A DNA stretch of 64,000 nucleotides from Blautia sp. OF03-15BH (GTDB lineage: Bacteria; Bacillota; Clostridia; Lachnospirales; Lachnospiraceae), in the NCBI RefSeq assembly GCF_003463065.1, contig NZ_QSCM01000004.1, forward strand, positions 165,770 to 229,769, in the 5' to 3' direction. Each line of letters opens with the position of its first letter. Within the stretch, counting starts at the first letter, position 1. This document shows positions 42,994-50,202 of this stretch, one piece after another. A model generated the notes under the pieces. It did no database searches. It worked only from the letters and a program-made list of their open reading frames with translations, and was not told the origin of the DNA. The translations under genes were made by a program, and so were the position numbers.

Positions 42994-43152
42994 TTATTTG
43001 TGCTTATTCTTCCAATTTTTATATATTAATATGATGTTTAATATAAGACTACATAGTAAAACAACCATATATATGTTGACTTCAAAACCTGTGTTTTGAA
43101 GCTGATAAGAAAACGTATCGATAACTTCAGAATTTGCACTAAGATATAACAT
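42994..43152 (-). CDS. Small single-pass membrane protein
   Basis: A 52-residue protein. About 22 polar residues are followed by one strongly hydrophobic segment (VNIYMVVLLCSLILNIILIY) and a basic tail KNWKNKHK, giving a likely N-out/C-in topology. The ATG at 43152 has AGAGAGG upstream; a longer frame to 43185 would overlap the preceding stop. It lies 29 bp after the secreted-protein gene and is transcribed with it from the regulon promoter. Not recognised; it could be an immunity or accessory peptide, but this is a guess. Confidence 0.65.
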   Translation of the reverse strand: MLYLSANSEVIDTFSYQLQNTGFEVNIYMVVLLCSLILNIILIYKNWKNKHK

Positions 43153-43181
43153 AATTACCTCTCTGGATTTTAAAATTACTA

Positions 43182-43784
43182 TCATGCCGCACGAATATTC
43201 ATTCCGACTACATGATCATAAGTGTATGTATCTGTTCTACCTAATATCGTATACTGAGTTACCAAAGTCCCCACGGCCGACACCTGAGCAGTCTTTTTAT
43301 CACTACTTATAGTAGAACTAGAGCTTTTCTGCGTCCACCTTACAAAACCAGCACCATAACCATATTGTCTGCTATGAATATTAGAGATAGATTGAAATGT
43401 AATTTTGCCATCATATATAGTACCTGTGCATGAAATCTCAATGTCAGCAAATGTTAAAGCTGTATTTACGACTCTAACGATTGCAGAATAATTCTTTTGA
43501 TAGTTGAAACATGGTTGAATATTACTCAACCTTCCATTTATAGTGCTATTCCGAGGCTTTGAGAAAGCATTTTCTAACTGAGTCAGATAATCTGTGGCTT
43601 CTTTTTCTGTTACAAAACCTTCGCTATGTGAAAAAGAGACTTCAACATCATATTTGGTACAAAGATTTTTTATCTGCTTGTCAAGTTCTTTCTGCGATAC
43701 CATATTTTCCGATGCCTTAGAAGAAAGAGAAGCCATTAACAAAGTTACAATAATCAATATAGAGAAAATTTTAGATTTTTTCAT
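43182..43784 (-). CDS. Secreted protein of unknown function
   Basis: A 200-residue protein with a clear signal peptide (MKKSKIFSILIIVTLLMASL, cleavage probably after SSKASE or earlier). A charged helical region (about 30-75) is followed by a Ser/Thr-rich, beta-type C-terminal half (about 85-200; IEISCTGTIYDGKITFQSIS, QVSAVGTLVTQYTILG). One cysteine pair is possible in the mature part. No family recognised. AAAGGA precedes the ATG; an alternative ATG at 43850 with AGAGG would add 22 residues. It is AT-rich compared with the flanks and is controlled by one of the three regulon promoters. Confidence 0.8.
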   Translation of the reverse strand: MKKSKIFSILIIVTLLMASLSSKASENMVSQKELDKQIKNLCTKYDVEVSFSHSEGFVTEKEATDYLTQLENAFSKPRNSTINGRLSNIQPCFNYQKNYSAIVRVVNTALTFADIEISCTGTIYDGKITFQSISNIHSRQYGYGAGFVRWTQKSSSSTISSDKKTAQVSAVGTLVTQYTILGRTDTYTYDHVVGMNIRAA

Positions 43785-43915
43785 AAGATTTTTTTCCTTT
43801 CTATAAAAAACATCTTTAGTTTCATGATAACTTAACTGTAGTTGCTCCATCGGACTCACCTCTTTCTCATTATTTCATGAAAATTCATTACTCTTTATCT
43901 TTTTATTTAAATTTT

Positions 43916-43947
43916 ATCATATAAAGCCAAAAAAGTTTATGACGTTT
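43916..43947 (-). promoter_or_regulatory. Regulon promoter of the secreted-protein cassette
   Basis: On the minus strand, the operator-like AAACGTCATAAACTTTTT (43930-43947) has its CGTCAT exactly 17 bp from a -10 TATGAT (43916-43921). It lies back to back with the peptide promoter as an 18-bp inverted repeat with a 21-bp centre. Confidence 0.65.
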
Positions 43948-43968
43948 TATGCAAATTTTATTTTCGCG

Positions 43969-44000
43969 AAACGTCATAAACTTTTTCAGTTTTTTACCAT
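43969..44000 (+). promoter_or_regulatory. Regulon promoter of the signal-peptide gene
   Basis: The same 18-mer AAACGTCATAAACTTTTT (43969-43986), with CGTCAT 17 bp upstream of a weak -10 TACCAT (43995-44000). The transcript would start about 36 nt before the peptide ATG. Confidence 0.6.
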
Positions 44001-44042
44001 ACACTTATGTTATCAAAAATTATTTTGAAGGAGGTTTCTGCA

Positions 44043-44198
44043 ATGAAACATTTTAAACGTCAACTATTATCTATTCTACTTATAACAACGATACTTATCC
44101 GTATTCCTCTACCTTTGTCATTCCCTAATATTCCAGATGCACTCATAAAACCATCTCCTACTTCAGAAATTGGCCATCCCAACGGAGGACATCATTAA
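44043..44198 (+). CDS. Putative signalling pre-peptide (Phr/PapR-like)
   Basis: A 51-residue peptide with a Sec-type N-terminus: basic MKHFKRQ, hydrophobic LLSILLITTILI, then a Pro-rich region, and a short hydrophilic C-terminus ending GHPNGGHH. AAGGAGG lies 8 bases ahead of the ATG, a very good initiation site for such a short frame. The last 41 bp overlap, tail to tail, the 3' end of the XRE-TPR regulator gene. Secreted pre-peptides beside TPR regulators are the hallmark of RRNPP quorum-sensing systems, where a C-terminal fragment is re-imported and binds the regulator. The processed form cannot be predicted. A small bacteriocin-like product is the main alternative. Confidence 0.7.
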   Translation: MKHFKRQLLSILLITTILIRIPLPLSFPNIPDALIKPSPTSEIGHPNGGHH

Positions 44199-46008
44199 AT
44201 TGATTTCTATCTGGAAACTTCATTAACTGTATGTGAGATATTACATCATGGTATAAATAGTCCATCTTATATAGCTTTAGCAAGAAAATACCATTTTTGA
44301 AATAGTGTACATATCGCTCATCTCTTTTTTGCTCCCAGGCATCTCCAATCGTAATCAAACTTCGCCCTAATGAAGCTCCCAGTCCAGCCTTTATGTCTAT
44401 TTTTATTGACTCGATCGAAAGACTGATTGCTTCCTCCAGATCTCCATTTTCACCAGTCATACATAAAGCCAGATTATTTTTTGAAACGCCCCAATCTAAA
44501 ATGTGAAACACCGGCCTGACACAGGTCATGCTGAATTGTTTCACCTGTCTTCGATAAATAAATACGGATTTATCTTTCTGTTGATTATCAAAATAAATCA
44601 ATGCCATCTGGCTTAAAATGCGAAACTCTTCAGTCGAAAGAACAAACTCACATTCCTCTTCCGGGTCAGATCTTATCGTCATCCGGTAGAGTAGTCTTAA
44701 TCTTTCTATACATTTCTTCCCGTCAGCTGTTTTCTCCGCATAATCAATATCCACCTGTTCTGCCTGAACATACTGCTGATTCACTGGAGAATTCATATCC
44801 AGGCGTGTTTTTATCTTCCCCAATACTTCCTTCGCATTTTCATGCTTTTCCTGATGGATATACTTCGACAGCTCCTGTTTCAGCTCTATAGTTTCGTACT
44901 GTTCCGTTACCATCGCCATATTGACCCGGCCGCAGCCACGGCCCATCTTTTCCATCATCTGCTGCAGCTTTCTGCTCTGGGGAGTCTGGCGGCCGGTTTC
45001 CACCCGCGCCAGCGTTTCCTGGGCGCAGATATCTTCACTCAATTTTTCCTGCGTCATACCTACGGCAGTCCGCGTTTTCCGGATCATCTCCGCATCGATA
45101 TAGAAACGGCGGATCACATGATCGAAAAGGCGGTATTTTTCAAAGGAAATCCCATACTCCTGCTCGGTTTCCAGAAGGCTCTGGCGCATACGATCCAGAA
45201 GCTGGGCCTGAAGTTTCTCTTCCGGAACACCGCTTTTTCTCAGAAGCTTTCCGCATAGCTCCAGCAATTCCGGCATGTAGAGAAGCTTTCCCTCGTCCCG
45301 CAAAAGCTCCAGTGCCTCCTCGGCGAGACTTCTCACAGTGATGATTTTTTCCTCCGGCGCATGCTCTCCATATAAGAGCACGGCATAGGGGAAAATTTTT
45401 GACCGGTCCATCCGGTTCGTTTTCTGTTCGCAGATGCAGCGAAGAAGCCGTTTCAGTTCTTCAAAATTTCTGCTGGCAGTTCTCGATTTCCGGGAAACTT
45501 CCCAGCGAAAAAGAAGGAGCTTTCCTTCTTCTGCACTGAAGCAGTGCTCCTTCTTCATCTCCTCCTCCGACGGCATCGTTTCCCCGATGGCCTGGTCCAG
45601 CAGTTTCAGAATCTCGTCCGGATCTTTTTCCCTGATCCAGGCAACCTGGGCACGCTCCTGCAGAATATACTGTCTGTGCAGGGAACCTTCCGCAAGTTTT
45701 TCTTTTTCATACAAATCCAGTAAATTTTCCGCCTCGTCTAACTTCCCATACAGGATGGCTTCCTGAATGTCCTGCCGTCGTTCATAAATCCTGTAGACGC
45801 TGAGAGGCATTACATATTCCAGCCGCTCCACGGATTTTCCCAGCCGTCCCATCAGACGGTCCAGCAGGAAGAAATCCGGTTCAAGTTCTTCCCGCTCTAT
45901 GCGGGCATACCTGGAGACGGAACAGACTCCGCTGCATAAAAGGCCCTGCGAAAAACCGGCCTCTTTACGCAGGCGCAGCAAAAGGCCTCCAAGCTCGTTC
46001 TTTTTCAT
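44158..46008 (-). CDS. XRE-TPR regulator with two HTH domains (RRNPP-like)
   Basis: A 616-residue cytoplasmic protein. It has an N-terminal XRE helix-turn-helix (about 4-55; LLLRLRKEAGFSQG, VSRYARIERE), a helical-repeat region (about 70-290), a second XRE-type HTH (about 300-355; IRKTRTAVGMTQEKLSEDI, TLARVETGRQTP), and a C-terminal helical repeat region of TPR type (about 370-616). The start is the ATG at 46008 behind GGAGGGG; it overlaps the thioesterase stop as TGATG, so translation is probably coupled. The convergent overlapping pre-peptide gene suggests a peptide-responsive activator. The operator-like motif at three nearby promoters is its likely target. Confidence 0.85.
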   Translation of the reverse strand: MKKNELGGLLLRLRKEAGFSQGLLCSGVCSVSRYARIEREELEPDFFLLDRLMGRLGKSVERLEYVMPLSVYRIYERRQDIQEAILYGKLDEAENLLDLYEKEKLAEGSLHRQYILQERAQVAWIREKDPDEILKLLDQAIGETMPSEEEMKKEHCFSAEEGKLLLFRWEVSRKSRTASRNFEELKRLLRCICEQKTNRMDRSKIFPYAVLLYGEHAPEEKIITVRSLAEEALELLRDEGKLLYMPELLELCGKLLRKSGVPEEKLQAQLLDRMRQSLLETEQEYGISFEKYRLFDHVIRRFYIDAEMIRKTRTAVGMTQEKLSEDICAQETLARVETGRQTPQSRKLQQMMEKMGRGCGRVNMAMVTEQYETIELKQELSKYIHQEKHENAKEVLGKIKTRLDMNSPVNQQYVQAEQVDIDYAEKTADGKKCIERLRLLYRMTIRSDPEEECEFVLSTEEFRILSQMALIYFDNQQKDKSVFIYRRQVKQFSMTCVRPVFHILDWGVSKNNLALCMTGENGDLEEAISLSIESIKIDIKAGLGASLGRSLITIGDAWEQKRDERYVHYFKNGIFLLKLYKMDYLYHDVISHIQLMKFPDRNQFNDVLRWDGQFLK

Positions 46009-46490
46009 CAGAACCCCTCCAGCCGTCTCTGTTTCCGCAGCTGGTACCGTTTCTCTCCTGCCTCCCATTCGGCTTTTTCGCTCTCGGTCTCTACGATGAG
46101 GCCGGGAACAGGGACGGCTTTGCCTTCTTCGTCGATGGCCACCATGACCACATAGGCCCGGTTAATAACATGGCGCATGCCATCCAGAGTCTCCACATAG
46201 GTGTCCACCCGGACTTCCATGGAACTTCTGCCCACATGGGTGATCTTTCCGATCAGAACGACGGTATCATTCAGGAAGGCTGCTTTTTTAAAGTTCAGAT
46301 TGTCGATGGAGGCCGTCGTGATCCTGCTCTCGGAATGACGGGTCGCCACGATTCCTGCCAGCTCGTCGATCCACATGAGAAGCTGGCCGCCGAAAAGCCG
46401 GCCGTAACCATTAATATGCCTATGCATCAAAAGATACGTCTGTTCTGTGAGGGAGTCCTCCACATGTTTCATTTTTTTCAAAATAATCAT
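46008..46490 (-). CDS. Acyl-CoA thioesterase (hotdog fold)
   Basis: A 160-residue single-hotdog protein of the YciA/BACH-like family. The catalytic helix region reads GRLFGGQLLMWIDELAG (about 30-46), and the second strand signature is SIDNLNFKKAAFLNDTV. It hydrolyses acyl-CoA thioesters. The start may be 46490 or the ATG at 46472. It is translationally coupled to the XRE-TPR regulator, an unusual partner, which may simply supply the regulator with a constitutive promoter. Confidence 0.92.
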   Translation of the reverse strand: MIILKKMKHVEDSLTEQTYLLMHRHINGYGRLFGGQLLMWIDELAGIVATRHSESRITTASIDNLNFKKAAFLNDTVVLIGKITHVGRSSMEVRVDTYVETLDGMRHVINRAYVVMVAIDEEGKAVPVPGLIVETESEKAEWEAGEKRYQLRKQRRLEGF

Positions 46491-46512
46491 CCTTTCTATT
46501 AAAAACTGATAC

Positions 46513-46540
46513 TTGCCATATCATTTTTTTATGATAAAAT
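46513..46540 (+). promoter_or_regulatory. Promoter of the LysR-type regulator gene
   Basis: TTGCCA (46513-46518), 16-bp spacer ending TGA, and TAAAAT (46535-46540). Confidence 0.55.
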
Positions 46541-46648
46541 AGAGATAGCGTTCAGAGCCTCTCTACATTTATGGCCTGTTGAACGGAATGCCCCGTTTTT
46601 TGTATTACAAGAAGCAAAAAACGGTATCTGACAAAGGAGCATCCAATT

Positions 46649-47575
46649 ATGTCCGTAAATTTTGAATATTACAAGATTTTTTATTATGTTGCAAAGTACA
46701 AAAGCATCACCCAGGCTGCGTCCCTGCTCTATTCCAGCCAGCCGTCCATTTCCCGGATGATCAAGATCCTGGAACAGGAGCTTGGCTGTACGCTCTTTAT
46801 CCGTACCCGGAAGGGCGTGGCCCTGACTCCGGAGGGAGAAGAGCTTTTTGACCATGTGGCTCCGGCCTGTGAGGAGCTCTTTGTAGGAGAAGAACTGCTC
46901 TCCCGTTCTTACGGCCTTCAGGGAGATACGATCCGCATCGGAGCCAGTGAGACGGCTCTTCGCTGTTTTCTTTTTGAAAAGCTGGAGCTTTTCTATACGG
47001 AACATCCGGCTATCAAGCTGAAGATCTATAACCACACGGCTTCTGAGGCTCTGGAAAATCTGAAAAACGGCAACGTGGATCTGGCTGTTGTATCCACACC
47101 CCTTGAACTGGTACCTCCCATGCGGATGACACGACTGCTTCCGATCCAGGAAATCTGTATCTGCGGTCCCCGTTATCAGCACCTTCTGGATCATGCCGTT
47201 GATCTGGACGAACTGAGCCGTTATCCCCTGATTACTTTGGCCAAAGGAACGAGAACCCGGGTCTTTTATGAAAATTTCTTCTCACGCCACGGACTCAGCC
47301 TGAACCCGGATATCGAAGTAGAAACCTCCGATCTGGTTCTCCCCGGTGTACGGTGCAATCTCGGAATGGGCTTTATCCCGGAGCCTTTTGCCCATGTTCC
47401 TCTGGAACGTCAGGAAGTTTTCCAGCTGAATCTGACAGAAGCCATACCGGAGCGCTATGTCTGCCTGGTAGAAGATACCTCTAAGCAGCCAGGTCTTGCC
47501 GCAAGGCTTCTGATCAAATATCTGAATACACACAGCGATACCGGTTCTTTCAGGGAAAACGGAGCCCTTTCCTGA
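46649..47575 (+). CDS. LysR family transcriptional regulator
   Basis: A 308-residue regulator with an N-terminal winged HTH (about 4-62; SITQAASLLYSSQPSISRMIKILEQELG) and a periplasmic-binding-like effector domain (about 88-300). The distal AEC transporter gene in the same direction, 70 bp downstream, is a plausible target, perhaps responding to an organic acid. The length is normal. Confidence 0.94.
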   Translation: MSVNFEYYKIFYYVAKYKSITQAASLLYSSQPSISRMIKILEQELGCTLFIRTRKGVALTPEGEELFDHVAPACEELFVGEELLSRSYGLQGDTIRIGASETALRCFLFEKLELFYTEHPAIKLKIYNHTASEALENLKNGNVDLAVVSTPLELVPPMRMTRLLPIQEICICGPRYQHLLDHAVDLDELSRYPLITLAKGTRTRVFYENFFSRHGLSLNPDIEVETSDLVLPGVRCNLGMGFIPEPFAHVPLERQEVFQLNLTEAIPERYVCLVEDTSKQPGLAARLLIKYLNTHSDTGSFRENGALS

Positions 47576-47684
47576 ATACATCCCTTTTACTATAACAGAC
47601 TTTCTTCTTTTTTTCTATCCCCTGTCTGGTCAATCTTTTCCGAACGTGATACAATGGAGAAGATTGTCAGAAAGGAGTGTTTTT

Positions 47685-48629
47685 TTGAGTAATCTTATTT
47701 TTTGTCTGAATGCTACGATCCCCATTTTTCTTACCTTGCTTCTGGGCGCCTTTTTCCGGAAAGTCGGACTTTTTACACCGGATTTTGTCAAACAGGTAAA
47801 TCGTTTTGTCTTCCAGGGTGCTCTTCCGGTGCTTCTTTTTCAGGATCTGGGAACTTCTGATTTTGCCGGGCTCTGGAACGGAAAATTTGTTCTATTCTGT
47901 TTTCTGGCCACTTTTTTCAGTATCCTTATCAGTATCGGGATTTCTTTTTTGTTAAAAGACGGTTCTCTGAAAGGAGAATTTGTCCAGGCCTCTTACCGGA
48001 GCAGCGCCGCCCTTTTCGGCATTGCTTTCGTGGAAAATGTCTACGGTGATTCCGGCATGGCTCCACTAATGATTCTCGGCACTGTTCCTCTTTATAATGT
48101 CATGGCTGTGATCGTGCTTTCCTTCTTAAAGCCCGGTGTCAAATCCATTGACCGCACGCTTCTGAAGAAAACCATTAAGGGCATCCTCACAAATCCCATT
48201 ATCCTGGGCATCGTGGCCGGTTCTCTCTGGTCTCTCTCCGGCCTTACCATGCCGCTTATCATGGAAAAGACCGTACATAACGTGGCTGTCCTGGCTACTC
48301 CTTTAGGTCTTATGGCCATGGGAGCTTCCTTCGATGGAAAAAAAGCCGTCGCCAGTTTAAAACCTGCCCTGCTGGCAAGCTTCAATAAGCTGGTGCTTTT
48401 CTCGGCCATCTTCCTGCCTCTGGCTGTTCTGCTGAAATTCCGTGGAAGTGAACTTCTCTCCATCCTCGTGATGCTGGGCTCCCCCACTACCATCAGCTGC
48501 TACATCATGGCCAAAAATATGGACCACGACGGAGCCCTGACCTCCAACACGGTCCTCATCACCACTCTGGCCAGTGCCTTTACCATGACGGGATGGCTGT
48601 ATGTGCTGAAGGCTATGCAGCTGATCTGA
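47685..48629 (+). CDS. AEC family transporter (auxin efflux carrier-like permease)
   Basis: A 314-residue membrane protein with about ten hydrophobic segments in two inverted halves and the family opening CLNATIPIFLTLLLGAFFRKVGLF. AEC proteins in Firmicutes often export malate or other small organic acids. The start is a TTG at 47685 with AAAGGAG seven bases upstream; frames further upstream lack a site and lie in the promoter area. Confidence 0.9.
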   Translation: MSNLIFCLNATIPIFLTLLLGAFFRKVGLFTPDFVKQVNRFVFQGALPVLLFQDLGTSDFAGLWNGKFVLFCFLATFFSILISIGISFLLKDGSLKGEFVQASYRSSAALFGIAFVENVYGDSGMAPLMILGTVPLYNVMAVIVLSFLKPGVKSIDRTLLKKTIKGILTNPIILGIVAGSLWSLSGLTMPLIMEKTVHNVAVLATPLGLMAMGASFDGKKAVASLKPALLASFNKLVLFSAIFLPLAVLLKFRGSELLSILVMLGSPTTISCYIMAKNMDHDGALTSNTVLITTLASAFTMTGWLYVLKAMQLI

Positions 48630-48671
48630 CCCTGATTTGCAATTTTTTATTGTGCATGAGGTATTTGGGGC

Positions 48672-48700
48672 TTGACTTTTTTATCCAAGTCGCATATACT
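48672..48700 (+). promoter_or_regulatory. Strong promoter of the antitoxin RNA
   Basis: TTGACT (48672-48677), 17-bp spacer and TATACT (48695-48700). It drives a short RNA that ends at the terminator at 48751. Confidence 0.85.
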
Positions 48701-48706
48701 AGAATC

Positions 48707-48790
48707 AGCTAAGAAGAGTAGCTATTGGCATTGATCAACTTAAACATACGAAAACCCCGGAAGTGTACCAGACTTCCGGGGTTTTCTATT
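48707..48790 (+). ncRNA. Type I antitoxin RNA (RNAII-like)
   Basis: A transcript of about 80 nt between a strong promoter and a 14-bp terminator. It carries AAGAAGAGTAG (48711-48721) and TGGCATTGATCA (48726-48737). The same words occur on this strand at 48895-48905 and 48916-48927, opposite the toxin start region, so the RNA can base-pair with the toxin mRNA over the start codon and early codons. Direct repeats plus a shared terminator copy the logic of the Fst/par antitoxin. Confidence 0.8.
48751..48785. terminator. Bidirectional terminator shared by toxin and antitoxin
   Basis: A perfect 14-bp stem AAAACCCCGGAAGT/ACTTCCGGGGTTTT with a 7-nt loop GTACCAG. It ends both convergent RNAs and gives them complementary loops. 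Confidence 0.9.
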
Positions 48791-48831
48791 CCGTTTATGT
48801 AAGGTGGCTTACGCCTCTAGGCTTTCGCTGC

Positions 48832-48921
48832 CTATTTGTCTCTGTCAAGCCATTTGCAAATGTAGTAGCTAATTACACTCGCTATGACAGAAACAAGAAG
48901 AGTAGTTAATAATTCTGGCAT
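48832..48921 (-). CDS. Small hydrophobic toxin (Fst-like / holin-like type I toxin)
   Basis: A 29-residue peptide: MPELLTTLLVSVIASVISYY as a membrane helix, then a charged tail ending KWLDRDK. The size, one membrane span and Lys/Asp-rich tail match Fst/Ldr-like type I toxins that damage the membrane. AAAGGAGGT lies 9 bases ahead of the ATG. An extended -10 TGATATACT lies upstream (near 48962-48972 on the minus strand). The mRNA would run to the shared terminator at 48751. Translation should be blocked by the convergent antitoxin RNA. Confidence 0.82.
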   Translation of the reverse strand: MPELLTTLLVSVIASVISYYICKWLDRDK

Positions 48922-49117
48922 TGATCACTCACCTCCTTTCTGCTGGAGGCCTGGCAGCTTCTATAGTATATCATATATGCATATGCATTTCTATAGTATT
49001 TATCAAAATTATTATACTTTATTTTTGCTGTTTTTTATATTGCTTTTTAAAAAATCAGTATCTATCAAAACGTTCCGCCAATTTCAAAATGAACTGTTAC
49101 AAAAATTATTTTGAAAA

Positions 49118-49149
49118 AAATACCGTGGCTGTTACACCACGGTACTTTT
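49118..49149 (-). terminator. Terminator after the GGGtGRT gene
   Basis: A TACCGTGG/CCACGGTA stem with a short loop, followed by a T run on the minus strand. Confidence 0.85.
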
Positions 49150-49172
49150 TATCTTCAAAATATTCTGTTCAA

Positions 49173-50183
49173 TTAGAATTTTCCCTGAGAAGCTGCCTCC
49201 TCGATAGATACAGCAACTGCAACAGTCATACCAACCATCGGGTTGTTACCTGCACCGATCAGACCCATCATCTCAACGTGAGCCGGAACGGAGGAGGAAC
49301 CTGCGAACTGTGCATCGGAGTGCATACGGCCAAGGGTATCGGTCATACCATAGGAAGCCGGACCTGCTGCCATGTTATCCGGATGCAGGGTACGTCCTGT
49401 ACCACCACCGGAAGCAACGGAGAAGTATTTCTTACCAGCTTCGATACGCTCTTTCTTGTAGGTACCTGCTACCGGATGCTGGAAACGGGTCGGGTTGGTG
49501 GAGTTTCCGGTGATGGAAACGTCAACGTTCTCTTTCCACATGATAGCAACGCCCTCACGAACGTCGTTAGCGCCGTAGCAGTTTACTTTTGCACGGGGGC
49601 CATCGGAGTAAGCCTTGCGGAATACCTCTTTCAGCTCGCCGGTGTAGTAATCATACTCAGTCTCAACATAAGTGAAACCGTTGATACGGGCGATGATCTG
49701 AGCAGCGTCTTTTCCAAGACCGTTCAGGATAACGCGGAGCGGTTTCTGACGTACACGGTTTGCTTTGGTAGCGATACCGATAGCGCCCTCTGCTGCTGCG
49801 AAGGACTCATGGCCTGCCAGGAATGCGAAGCACTCGGTATCCTCTTCCAGAAGCATTTTACCAAGGTTACCATGTCCAAGACCTACTTTACGCTGGTCAG
49901 CAACGGAACCCGGGATACAGAAAGCCTGAAGGCCTTCTCCGATAGCTGCAGCAGCCTCGGAAGCCTTGCGGCAGTTCTTTTTGATAGCGATCGCTGCGCC
50001 TACGATGTATGCCCAGCATGCATTCTCAAAGCAGATCGGCTGAATGCCTTTGATCTGATCGTAAACGTTCAGACCGGCATCTTTGGTGATCTTCTCAGCC
50101 TCTTCGATAGAAGAGATGCCGTAGCTGTTCAGGACAGCGTTGATTTTATCAATACGTCTTTCATATGATTCAAATAAAGCCAT
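49173..50183 (-). CDS. GGGtGRT protein
   Basis: A 336-residue cytoplasmic protein of the family named after its GGGTGRT motif (seen in ASGGGTGRTLHPDN near residue 265). It also has the conserved GLGHGNLGKMLLEEDTECFAFLAGHE segment and several Cys residues. It always appears next to an iron-sulfur scaffold-like gene, as here (20 bp gap). The biochemical role is unknown; a link to iron-sulfur or redox metabolism of anaerobes is inferred from the partner. Confidence 0.92.
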   Translation of the reverse strand: MALFESYERRIDKINAVLNSYGISSIEEAEKITKDAGLNVYDQIKGIQPICFENACWAYIVGAAIAIKKNCRKASEAAAAIGEGLQAFCIPGSVADQRKVGLGHGNLGKMLLEEDTECFAFLAGHESFAAAEGAIGIATKANRVRQKPLRVILNGLGKDAAQIIARINGFTYVETEYDYYTGELKEVFRKAYSDGPRAKVNCYGANDVREGVAIMWKENVDVSITGNSTNPTRFQHPVAGTYKKERIEAGKKYFSVASGGGTGRTLHPDNMAAGPASYGMTDTLGRMHSDAQFAGSSSVPAHVEMMGLIGAGNNPMVGMTVAVAVSIEEAASQGKF

Positions 50184-50202
50184 GATCTATATTCCTCCTC
50201 GA

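Noticed and set aside
44043..44198. Ribosomally made modified peptide (lanthipeptide or similar)
   Set aside because: No modification enzyme gene is nearby, and the leader is a Sec-type signal and not a double-glycine leader. A small unmodified bacteriocin remains possible.
37976..46490. Prophage or integrative element
   Set aside because: Base composition shifts and decayed genes are present, but no integrase, transposase, phage structural gene or attachment repeat is visible.
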